Source of the DNA: Halobacteriales archaeon QH_7_65_31
Lineage (GTDB): Archaea; Halobacteriota; Halobacteria; Halobacteriales; Haloarculaceae
DNA: 64,000 bases
Direction: 5' to 3'
Assembly (NCBI GenBank): GCA_003021785.1
Contig: PXQU01000014.1
Coordinates: forward strand, 124,001-188,000
Shown: positions 17,647-25,209 of the stretch, piece after piece
Numbering within the stretch: position 1 is the stretch's first letter
Layout: each line of letters starts with the position of its first letter
Program-made: the position numbers and the translations under genes
Notes under the pieces: model-generated
The model's input: the letters and a program-made list of their open reading frames with translations, nothing else
Told to the model about the DNA's origin: nothing
Database searches by the model: none

Positions 17647-18282
17647 ATGTCATCTGAAGCGGAACGGCAGTTTCGGGCAGACCTGCTTGAATAGGGGGAA
17701 GAGAATCGCCGCGAGTACCCGTGGCGGGAATCGAATAGAACACTATACGAGGTGTTCGTAGCCGAGTTCTTCCTTACCCAGACGCCGGCTGACAATGTCG
17801 CAGCGGTCTATCCGATGTTCCTGGAACAGTACCCCATGCTGGCCGACATAGCGGAGGCCAGTGAGGACGAACTCACCGAAGCTATCGAACCTCTCGGATT
17901 CCACAACATACGCGCAGAGGCGTTGAAGCGAATCGTCTTAACACATGACTGCCTCCCCTCTAATCCAGAATCGCTGATGAAACTACCACGAGGGGGACAG
18001 TACGTGGCGAACGCCACGTTGTGTTTCGCGCGTGGCGACCGCTTGCCGGTACTCGACAGGAACGTTGAGAGGGTGTACAGTCGGGTGTTCCGAAACACGT
18101 GGCCCGAGACGAAAGCAGATCAGATGACTTTCACGCAGAGGTTGGTGCCTGACGAGGCTCGGGCGTACAATCTCGCTCTGCTTGATTTCGGTGCGCTAGT
18201 CTGTCAGGATGAACCGTTGTGTGAGCAGTGTTTCGCCAACGAGTACTGCGTCTACTTCCAGGACTCGGTAAGGCGTGAGTAG
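17647..18282 (+). pseudogene. HhH-GPD mismatch (T/G) DNA glycosylase, interrupted by TAG
   Basis: From the ATG at 17647 the frame reads 15 codons (ending RADLLE), then TAG at 17692, then continues in the same frame with GEENRREYPWRESNRTLYEV. The stop sits where this family has a conserved Trp (TGG to TAG, one transition). Downstream features are complete: FLTQTPADNV, the hairpin-helix-hairpin near LPRGGQYVANATL, catalytic Asp in LPVLDRNVERV, and the [4Fe-4S] loop with four cysteines (CQDEPLCEQC, then C in NEYC). Full length would be about 211 residues. The likely role was repair of T:G mismatches made by deaminated 5-methylcytosine. A GTG at 17752 could start a shortened protein, but that loses the first helix. 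Confidence 0.82.
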
Positions 18283-18349
18283 CGATACAAGATCGCTGGT
18301 AGCTGCTATCGGTGGCGGAAATGTCTCATGGATGTCCCACAGTCCTTGT

Positions 18350-18829
18350 TCAGTCCCAGTGCTCCTCGATCTCCTCACGGTACTGTTCATTTAACCGGTA
18401 TTGGTTCTGGTCACCCATCCAGTCTCGCTCATCAACGTTGAACTCCTTTCCGTATTTTCGCGTGAACCCTGACCGGATACCCGAGATTGCCTGTGGACCG
18501 CCACAGCTCAAGTCGTAGTTATCCTCCAGTCGCCGACGTATCTCTTCGTTGGACACCCAGTCCCCTGCCTCAAGCAAGATTTCCACATAAGCCTTCTGAC
18601 GTCGGGTGAGTCGGCTGAAGAACGAGTCTGGGAGTGTCTCGTATTCTTCCTCAGGTTTTGGAGAGTCCTCTGAACTATACGAGCTTTCTCCGAGTTCTTG
18701 TGAGTCTTCTTCTGAGACTTTGGCATTCTCGTCATCAAAAATAATCTCCATAATCCGGACTGCTTTTGCCTCGGAGATCTCTCGTTCAACCTCAATTCCT
18801 TCGCCGTCAAGCTTTGCTGTCACCGTCAT
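18350..18829 (-). CDS. Winged-helix-like hypothetical protein
   Basis: 159 residues from the ATG at 18829 (MTVTAKLDGEGIEVEREIS); an alternative ATG lies five codons upstream at 18844. The first third is a small strand-helix unit, followed by an acidic, serine-rich linker, then a helical DNA-binding-like domain: RLTRRQKAYVEILLEAG, VSNEEIRRRLEDNYDLSCGG and QAISGIRSGFTRKYGKEF, ending in a basic/aromatic DWMGDQNQYRLNEQYREE. The helix-turn-helix prediction is by pattern only. It is convergent with the glycosylase and divergent from the ApeA-like gene, so it may be a stand-alone regulator. Confidence 0.5.
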   Translation of the reverse strand: MTVTAKLDGEGIEVEREISEAKAVRIMEIIFDDENAKVSEEDSQELGESSYSSEDSPKPEEEYETLPDSFFSRLTRRQKAYVEILLEAGDWVSNEEIRRRLEDNYDLSCGGPQAISGIRSGFTRKYGKEFNVDERDWMGDQNQYRLNEQYREEIEEHWD

Positions 18830-18882
18830 GGCGTGTTTAGACACAAGAATTCTTATTGGCTTAATTCTTTTCTAGAGTTCTA

Positions 18883-18945
18883 GTAGTGTTTACAAACCGA
18901 ACAAGGCAGTCTCAAGATTGTTCTCAACACTACCTGAGGCAGTCT
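18883..18945. repeat. Short inverted and direct repeats in promoter gap
   Basis: GTAGTGTT (18883 to 18890) pairs with AACACTAC (18926 to 18933). Interleaved with it is a nine-base direct repeat AGGCAGTCT (18904 to 18912 and 18937 to 18945). They lie in the AT-rich gap of about 280 bases between two divergently transcribed genes (18829 minus and 19128 plus). That position fits a regulator binding region. Nothing else was recognised in the gap. Confidence 0.35.
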
Positions 18946-19127
18946 AGCACTAGTTGCGCACCAATAGGAACGCCGCGTACTGCTCCTGTTGACCACACCG
19001 ATTGGTAGAACTTGAATGCTGTTCACCTACTTAATCATAATCGGAAGTTGCGTGTCCACGAATACAATCAGCGGATTGTTTTCCATCTATGAGGAACAAT
19101 TAAACTATAGCCATCAGACGTGACGTT

Positions 19128-20495
19128 ATGGACGAAATTGAGTATCGCGGTGAATGGTGGATTCCGGACGAAAATACGGATGAATGGGTGCCAGAAGAGG
19201 ACGCAAAACGTACTGCAGGCGTGCTAGAGTTTAATTCAAATGATGGTGGCGATCTCGATCTTCTTGGGACACTCACTGACATCGGTGATCCACCGCGGGA
19301 AGTAGACACCATTCACGGAATAGCTTCAAATGGCGAGTTCATTACCCTTCGGAACTGCTTCGTCGGACAAAGTGGCCTCTCCATCAAAGGAACCACGATG
19401 CGTAACCAGCAGGTTCACGTCGGACAAGTCTTTTCTAACGGATTATATAAGAATGGTGAGCCAGAGTTCCAGCAGCTACGAGTTACGTACCCCTTACTGG
19501 AGATGTGGTCACGGCTAGAGAGCGTAGTTGCCAAAATTCCTCCCGAATACGACACTTTTGCTGCAGAACTCCACGAAGTTGACCCCATCACGGCTCAGCT
19601 TAACGAAGCAGAAATCAAAGTCTCAGTGAAGAACGAATCGAAGAATCATAACTGGCAAGGTGTTGAATTGTCTCAAACCGCCCAGATCACTATCACTCCG
19701 GAAGCCGAACTCCCATTCAGCGAGTACCTGAATGAGTATGTCCGGCACATTCAACACTTCCTTAGTCTCGCTCTCGGTGAGCCACTTAACCCGGACACAG
19801 TGACGGGTATCAACCCGAGTGATGAAGAGGGCAAAGAGAAGCACAAGACAGACATCGCGTACCAGGTCTCACACTTACATGATGTCCCAGACCGAAAGCA
19901 TCCGAGCAAGGTTCTGTTCAGCCTGAGCGATATCGATTTTGAGGAAGCAATTCGGCAATGGTTTGACAGCGCGAGAAACGCACAGTCGCTTCACAACTTG
20001 TATTTCGGTACCGTGTACAATGAGGATATGTTCGAGGAGAATCGGTTCCTGTCGCTTGCTATCGCCATTGAAGGGTTTCAGAGCTATTTGTTCCCGGACC
20101 ACCGGCTGATGCCCAAAGATCCGTATGACGAACTGCACAGCAACATTATGGACACTATCCCGGACGATTCCTCAGTTAGGGATCGTATTGACGGGCTGTT
20201 GAATAGCATCGGGCACCAGCCATCGCTCCGTGATCAGATCACTATGGTGTTTGATGAGTATGACGACATTCTCCCCGAGTTGATTGATGAAGATGATGTC
20301 ATCAGCCGCACTGTGAAAAACCGACACCGTCTCGCTCACGCGCTTGAAGGCGAATTTGACACTGCTGCCTTGGGGAGATTAGCGCGAACCCTGCAAGTTG
20401 TTATTGAGGCGTTCTTAATGCACGAGATCGGATTGGAGAGCGAGTTCATTGTTGAGAAACTCCAGAACAACAGGAAACACTTCCTTAACGGCTGA
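19128..20495 (+). CDS. ApeA-like HEPN anti-phage protein
   Basis: 455 residues. The N-terminal part has the look of the ApeA N-terminal domain: YRGEWWIPDENTDEW, then TAGVLEFNSNDGGDL, LDLLGTLTDIG and IHGIASNGEFITLRN. The C-terminal half is all helical and carries a HEPN-type R-X4-H motif, RHRLAH at residues 399 to 404, just after a stretch that matches the first HEPN helices (LAIAIEGFQSYLF). HEPN proteins of this type are RNases that stop growth on phage infection, and ApeA works as a single gene. It stands alone, with its own TATA-like sequence (ttaaactat) about 30 bases upstream. Family assignment is by pattern and would need a profile search. Confidence 0.68.
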   Translation: MDEIEYRGEWWIPDENTDEWVPEEDAKRTAGVLEFNSNDGGDLDLLGTLTDIGDPPREVDTIHGIASNGEFITLRNCFVGQSGLSIKGTTMRNQQVHVGQVFSNGLYKNGEPEFQQLRVTYPLLEMWSRLESVVAKIPPEYDTFAAELHEVDPITAQLNEAEIKVSVKNESKNHNWQGVELSQTAQITITPEAELPFSEYLNEYVRHIQHFLSLALGEPLNPDTVTGINPSDEEGKEKHKTDIAYQVSHLHDVPDRKHPSKVLFSLSDIDFEEAIRQWFDSARNAQSLHNLYFGTVYNEDMFEENRFLSLAIAIEGFQSYLFPDHRLMPKDPYDELHSNIMDTIPDDSSVRDRIDGLLNSIGHQPSLRDQITMVFDEYDDILPELIDEDDVISRTVKNRHRLAHALEGEFDTAALGRLARTLQVVIEAFLMHEIGLESEFIVEKLQNNRKHFLNG

Positions 20496-20751
20496 TACTG
20501 GCGTCAACCAACGTCGGCAATGATCTCTCCGACGCTCCGAAAACGTGTCTACAGCCGGTGGTGAATCCGAAGTCGGCGACCAGTCTGAACCACATATTAA
20601 GTACAACCTCTGAAACTCATCACTGTACGAGAATTCTCGACACAGCCGTGTGAGTCGGACCTCATTCAATTGCCGTTTTCAGATAGAGGATTTAAACTAG
20701 GTCACCGTCTAAGCAGATACCAGTGACACTCTACGCGGACTCCACACTGGT

Positions 20752-20790
20752 GTGCTCTGCGGGGAGTTCTCTTCGCAGCCCCCAGAGCAC
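20752..20790. promoter_or_regulatory. Hairpin upstream of second methyltransferase-like gene
   Basis: GTGCTCTG (20752 to 20759) and CAGAGCAC (20783 to 20790) are perfect complements, with inner pairing CTGCG...CGCAG. The structure ends 25 bases before the ATG at 20815. It fits an operator for autogenous control, or an RNA leader structure. The remainder of the 20496 to 20814 gap shows no gene. Confidence 0.4.
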
Positions 20791-20814
20791 TGAACACGGG
20801 ATAGGTGACCCCGT

Positions 20815-21588
20815 ATGACTTCGAACGAAGACACCACACGTGAAGAACCACTCATCCTCCACTGCTTTGCGGACTACGGGACGGAATCAGAGGTCCTCAG
20901 CGATTTCGGGAACGTGATACGTGTCGGAATTGACCCAAAGGACACGAACGGAAGCACACCGATCAAAGCAGACGCCCACATCAAGAACAAGGAGTGGGGC
21001 CTCCCCATCAAGGATGGCGTCACGTTCAACCTCGGATTGTTCCACCCCGTCTGCTCACGGTGGGCTGCGACGACGAGTATCTCGGGGAATCCCGACGAGC
21101 ACGAGAACATGATCCCGAGTGCACGGATGCTTGCGGAGAAGTACTGTGACCACCACATCATTGAGAACGTCCCGCGCGCACCGCTAAACGATCCTGTCGT
21201 TCTGAACGGACGGATGTTCGGCATGCCAATTGAGTACAAGCGCGCTTTCGAGACCTCGTTTGAGGTTCCACAGCCACCCCGTGAAAAGCAGCTTTTGACG
21301 ACAGGTGGACCGTCTGAGAAAGCCGAGACCTCGTCGTTCTTCTTCTCCGAACGCTCCAGAGAGTGGTGGGCGGCGGTCAAAAACTACCCACCAGGACCGT
21401 ATCCAAAGAGCCACATTGCGAAGAACGCGATTCCCGCACCGTTCATCTACTACCTGGTTCGGCTGTGGTTGATGGTGTACGAGGACGAACAAGGGATCTC
21501 GGAGGGGCGGGTGGACTACTCCGACTACGATGAGCAGATGGACGTCAAGCGTAAAAAGAAGGACAATCGCCAGTTAGACGAGTTCTGA
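20815..21588 (+). CDS. Atypical cytosine-methyltransferase-like protein
   Basis: 257 residues. A Rossmann-like start LILHCFADYGTESEVLSDFG leads to an acidic strand VIRVGIDPKD, where AdoMet would bind. Then comes FHPVCSRWA with Cys80 in the place of the catalytic PC(Q) motif (P-V-C instead of P-P-C), IIENVPRAPL at 116 to 123 matching the ENV motif, and LNGRMFGMPIEYKRAFETSF, which resembles phage-type Dcm proteins. The strong family signature DLFCGAGG is absent, so activity is uncertain; C5 methylation, another base modification or a non-catalytic role are possible. The C-terminal tail is charged and Lys-rich. The next gene, a GIY-YIG nuclease, follows 66 bases on, as in a restriction-modification pair. 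Confidence 0.65.
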   Translation: MTSNEDTTREEPLILHCFADYGTESEVLSDFGNVIRVGIDPKDTNGSTPIKADAHIKNKEWGLPIKDGVTFNLGLFHPVCSRWAATTSISGNPDEHENMIPSARMLAEKYCDHHIIENVPRAPLNDPVVLNGRMFGMPIEYKRAFETSFEVPQPPREKQLLTTGGPSEKAETSSFFFSERSREWWAAVKNYPPGPYPKSHIAKNAIPAPFIYYLVRLWLMVYEDEQGISEGRVDYSDYDEQMDVKRKKKDNRQLDEF

Positions 21589-21654
21589 TGTGCCACAAAA
21601 CAGACATCCGATACGGACAAGTGGGTCACAGGCTTCGGTGAAAGGTACAGTCTG

Positions 21655-23181
21655 ATGGGCCGGAACGAGTGCCAAGTATACGTAGATCGGGATTCGACCA
21701 CGTCGTACGTCGGGGATGCATTCGTCAGTGTTCCCGTCTCCCGCGACATCGTTGAAGCCGTTGCTACCCAGTATCACGTGGAGGCTGAGTCACTCGCCAG
21801 AGCCCTCCGAGAAGTGCGAAGTACGTCTGTGATCAACGTCGCGACTCTCTTCACTGGCTTTGATCCTCTTCCAGTTGGTCGCAGTGACGACGGACTGCTG
21901 TACCTGCTGGCAGAAGCGGACGGGTGTTGGGATACTGTGGCCGAGGGAATCGGGCTTACGAGAGACGGTCAAGACGCCGTAGCGGCCGCTCACGACCGTC
22001 AGGTCAGAACGGAAGTTGGAGACAGCGAAGTAAGAGACGGTGGTGGGTTCGTCGTCTCGTGTTCGGAATTCCCCACAGACGCTATCGGCGACATCGTAGC
22101 GGTGGTGGACAAGACCCGTCTGACGAATCGACAGGCAACGACGTGGGTCCTCTCACAGTACGTCTCAGGGAGTGACGCAATCGCCCGGATACTCTCGGTC
22201 CCAGAATCTATCATCCAGTCAGAGCTCGCCACTGTTAACCAGACTACGCGGCGGAGTGCGGCAGAGACGAGAACTCTCAACGTCCCCGGCCCGCTCACTC
22301 GGCTCAAACCGAGTCCTCAGGCCTCAACGTGGATGGGGCTTGATTGGTCAAGGTGGTTCGACCTTCGAGACTGGAGAACACTCCGTGAAGAACTGCCACG
22401 CCGCCCCGGACTCTACCGAGTTCGTCACTCAGAACTTCCCGGTTTGATGTACGTCGGGGAGTCTGGATCGGAGGGTGGCATTCGACAGCGCGTAGGTCTT
22501 GGTCTATCAGCTGGGGTGAACGAATCGGATCGACAGACTGGAGACAAACACGGTGCTGCCCGTCCCCTTCAGCAAATTACTGAGAGCGCGGGAGGTACGA
22601 TGGAGGTCTCCGTCACGACACCCCCGATAGCGTCGAACCGGAGACATCGCCGCGCCATCGAGGCGACTTTGGTGGCGATCTGTCGGAGGGAACTCGGCTG
22701 GACTCCTATGGTCCAACTGAACCGGAAGCCTACTGAACACGTGCGTAACTCACACACCGGGATGTGTCGAGAGCTAATCCACACGGCAGAATGGTCCTCG
22801 TATGCTGTACCGTCGTGGCAGCCCTGGCGTGATGTGACTGACCAGGACTGGCTGGGGCTTGATTGGACCGAGCGTCGTCCACTTTCTGAGCGAGACATGA
22901 TCGACAGTAGCGGAGTTCATGCGTTTCGGCTGTGGCGGGTAGAGGAAACAGGAGAACGATGGAGTCGAACAGTCCAAGAGATGGGTACGACAGGATCGAT
23001 ATCGAGTCGCCTGTTCCAGTTGCAGAGCGAGTACGGTGAAGACGTTCATTTCTCTATCGTCGCTCTCAACGGGCTAAGCTCTGATACACAACGTCGGTCA
23101 CGTGAACTCAGTGAAGTCCGATACGACCTCATTGGTGCACACTACCTTTCCACTGGTACTCCTCCCGAGGCACAGTTCTAA
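21655..23181 (+). CDS. GIY-YIG nuclease, likely restriction endonuclease
   Basis: 508 residues. Residues 1 to 200 hold two HTH-like helical stretches (about 28 to 54 and 156 to 194). A GIY-YIG domain spans about 251 to 357: PGLYRVRHSE and LMYVGESGSEGG for the two-strand signature, RQRV with the arginine, catalytic Glu336 in AIEATLVAICRREL, and the closing PMVQLN with the asparagine. A second, degenerate copy covers about 419 to 508 (GVHAFRLWRVEE, GSISSRLFQL, RSRELSEVRYDLIGAHYL, ending PEAQF). GIY-YIG enzymes hydrolyse DNA with a single metal ion, and some are restriction enzymes beside C5 methyltransferases. The placement directly after a methyltransferase-like gene supports that role. Confidence 0.75.
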   Translation: MGRNECQVYVDRDSTTSYVGDAFVSVPVSRDIVEAVATQYHVEAESLARALREVRSTSVINVATLFTGFDPLPVGRSDDGLLYLLAEADGCWDTVAEGIGLTRDGQDAVAAAHDRQVRTEVGDSEVRDGGGFVVSCSEFPTDAIGDIVAVVDKTRLTNRQATTWVLSQYVSGSDAIARILSVPESIIQSELATVNQTTRRSAAETRTLNVPGPLTRLKPSPQASTWMGLDWSRWFDLRDWRTLREELPRRPGLYRVRHSELPGLMYVGESGSEGGIRQRVGLGLSAGVNESDRQTGDKHGAARPLQQITESAGGTMEVSVTTPPIASNRRHRRAIEATLVAICRRELGWTPMVQLNRKPTEHVRNSHTGMCRELIHTAEWSSYAVPSWQPWRDVTDQDWLGLDWTERRPLSERDMIDSSGVHAFRLWRVEETGERWSRTVQEMGTTGSISSRLFQLQSEYGEDVHFSIVALNGLSSDTQRRSRELSEVRYDLIGAHYLSTGTPPEAQF

Positions 23182-23216
23182 CCTCAATCGGGGGAAGACA
23201 CCGGCAACACACCGCA

Positions 23217-23226
23217 CATATTTATG
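23217..23226 (+). promoter_or_regulatory. TATA box for leader ORF and A-B-C copy 2
   Basis: CATATTTATG, in the gap after the GIY-YIG gene, is centred about 30 bases before the ATG at 23252. In haloarchaea that spacing places transcription start at or very near that ATG, giving a leaderless mRNA. It implies that operon copy 2 has its own promoter and need not be co-transcribed with the methyltransferase and nuclease. Confidence 0.5.
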
Positions 23227-23251
23227 TCGGCGGGGGAGAATTGTGCCAATT

Positions 23252-23320
23252 ATGAACCGTGGCGTACACTTCTCGGATATATCTGGGGCCACATCTGCTA
23301 ACGCTGGTGGGGTGTCGTGA
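23252..23320 (+). CDS. 22-residue leader ORF coupled to ATPase copy 2
   Basis: The ORF starts at the ATG placed one TATA spacing after the promoter and ends with TGA at 23318 to 23320, sharing its last A with the ATG of gene A (TGATG). The peptide begins MNRGVHFSDISG and is Gly/Ala/Ser-rich at the end. It is not recognised. Because it would be the first ORF on a leaderless mRNA, gene A is probably translated by termination and reinitiation. It could set expression or be regulatory; it may also be chance. Confidence 0.35.
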   Translation: MNRGVHFSDISGATSANAGGVS

Positions 23321-25209
23321 TGAGCGGACAGTGGGGATTCACCACCTCTCGACCGACCGATGCTCGATACGGTGACGACGTCGCAAAGTACGCGATGTCG
23401 CACGGTGAACCGGGCCTGAAGACGTTCGTTCGAGAGGTGCTACAGAACTCGAACGATGCACGGTTAGACAACGATCAACCGGCACGAGTAACGTTCAAGC
23501 TGGAATCCTTACGAGACGACGAGGCAATCGAATATCTCACATCTCTCGACATCGAGACGTGGTCCGAGCACGCTAATTTATCGACAGATACGGAGAGCGG
23601 CGAACACATCGCGGAGGCCATCAAGCGCATTAAAGACGAGGAGGAGATCCGAATCCTGACTATCGAAGACGAAAACACACAGGGTCTCCTCGGTGAGGAG
23701 AATGCGGACGAGTCGAACTTCACGGCCTTAGTTCGAGACGTATTGTTCAGCAGCAAGTCGGGGGACACTGCGGGCGGAAGTTACGGACTAGGTAAGGCCG
23801 TCCTCTGGCTGTATTCCGGGCTGTCGCTCGTCATGTTCAACTCTACACTGAGTGAGCCCAATCCGAGGGACGAGTCGCCTCGATTGATCGGCCGGACGCG
23901 TCTACCGACTCACAAGTCGGAAGCTGGGGAAACAGTCTATCAGGGCCACGGTTGGTACGGTAATCTGAACAGTGACGAGGAGGGTGCGAGGCCAGAATCG
24001 GTCTGGGGCGACGAAGCAAAATCGGTAGCCGACAATCTGCGGTTGAGTCGCCCTGGCGCACCCGGGACGAGCATTCAAGTCGTAGACTTCCGCGTGCCTA
24101 CGGCCGAAGAGCGGTTGGCCGATGACGAATTAGCAGACCAGATCACGGAGATGGCCATCGAGTGGTTCTGGCCCGCGATCTACCGGGGTGATCTGGAGGT
24201 GGCTGTCGAAATAAACGGGGAGACCAAGCGAGCGAGTATCGACGAGTATCCGCAGTATAAAGCGTTCACGAGCTGTCTCGAAGACCACGATGATTCGGTC
24301 AGTGAACTGAACGAGCCCGGAGACGTCGTGGAAGCGACTATCCCACTTGACGTTCCAAAAAAGAGCGACGGGAGTGGCGGTGCGGACGGCCAACTTGACT
24401 TGTTGATTCGGCGTGCAGATTCTAGTGAGTATCAGCACCGAAACGAGGTCGCGTTCGTCCGTGGTGCAGGGATGGTCGTCGAATACTACAACCGAGACCG
24501 GGTTGTTGTCGGAAATCAGGACTTCCACGCGATTCTCTTGGGTGGGGAAGCCCGGCCGTGGGGGACCGACGGGAGTTCCGAAGACGCAGATACCCTCGTT
24601 GAGGAGTTTCTGACCGCCGCGGAACCCCCTCAGCACGACGAGTGGGTGCGCACCGAAACTCTAGCGAACACGTACTCTCGTGGGTTCAGGACTGCAGTAG
24701 AGGGCATCAAGTCTAGCGTGACGGAGGCATTGCGTAGACTCGTCGCCCCTAACGTCGATAGAGGTGCGACAGGACCCCAGCGACTGGGGAATCGATTCAA
24801 GATTGGGAACGAATCACGAGGTGACCGGTCTGATCGTGAGTCACCAAGTAGCCAGCGTGTCACTGGAGACACGAATATCTCGTTCGACGATGTGTACACC
24901 CATTGGTCGTTCAGTGGTGAGGTAGAGCCCTTAAGTGATTGGAACGAGATTCGGAGGGTTACTGTCTCATTGATCCGGATGGCCGAGGAACGGGCGACAT
25001 CAGATCGCCTTCCAGTACAGAACATATCTTCGGGCACAGCCGGGGTCTCCATATCGCTGCCAGAAGAGAACGGAGTACAAGTTGGCAGACTGGAGCCAGC
25101 TCCCGGTACTTCGAAGATTTCCTTTGAGGGCGTTTCGACAGAAGACCGGCGACAAGTCGAAACCAGATTGAAAGTGTCGGTAGACGTGGCCGAACGGAGG
25201 GATGAGTAA
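23320..25209 (+). CDS. Protein A, copy 2: GHKL-type ATPase (MORC/Hsp90-like)
   Basis: 629 residues from ATG 23320 (MSGQWGFTTSRPTDARYGDD); a GTG one codon upstream is also possible. The GHKL motifs match copy 1 position by position: FVREVLQNSNDARL, ILTIEDENTQGLLG and GGSYGLGKAVLWLYSG. So do the family blocks LVRDVLFSSKSGDTAG, FWPAIYRGDLEVAV, FVRGAGMVVEYYN, GEARPW and AEPPQHDEW. The two proteins are clear paralogues but their DNA differs throughout, so the duplication is old or they were acquired separately. The C-terminal 130 residues are the least alike, as expected for a part that contacts different partners. The gene heads operon copy 2 and its stop shares a base with the next ATG (TAATG). 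Confidence 0.83.
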   Translation: MSGQWGFTTSRPTDARYGDDVAKYAMSHGEPGLKTFVREVLQNSNDARLDNDQPARVTFKLESLRDDEAIEYLTSLDIETWSEHANLSTDTESGEHIAEAIKRIKDEEEIRILTIEDENTQGLLGEENADESNFTALVRDVLFSSKSGDTAGGSYGLGKAVLWLYSGLSLVMFNSTLSEPNPRDESPRLIGRTRLPTHKSEAGETVYQGHGWYGNLNSDEEGARPESVWGDEAKSVADNLRLSRPGAPGTSIQVVDFRVPTAEERLADDELADQITEMAIEWFWPAIYRGDLEVAVEINGETKRASIDEYPQYKAFTSCLEDHDDSVSELNEPGDVVEATIPLDVPKKSDGSGGADGQLDLLIRRADSSEYQHRNEVAFVRGAGMVVEYYNRDRVVVGNQDFHAILLGGEARPWGTDGSSEDADTLVEEFLTAAEPPQHDEWVRTETLANTYSRGFRTAVEGIKSSVTEALRRLVAPNVDRGATGPQRLGNRFKIGNESRGDRSDRESPSSQRVTGDTNISFDDVYTHWSFSGEVEPLSDWNEIRRVTVSLIRMAEERATSDRLPVQNISSGTAGVSISLPEENGVQVGRLEPAPGTSKISFEGVSTEDRRQVETRLKVSVDVAERRDE

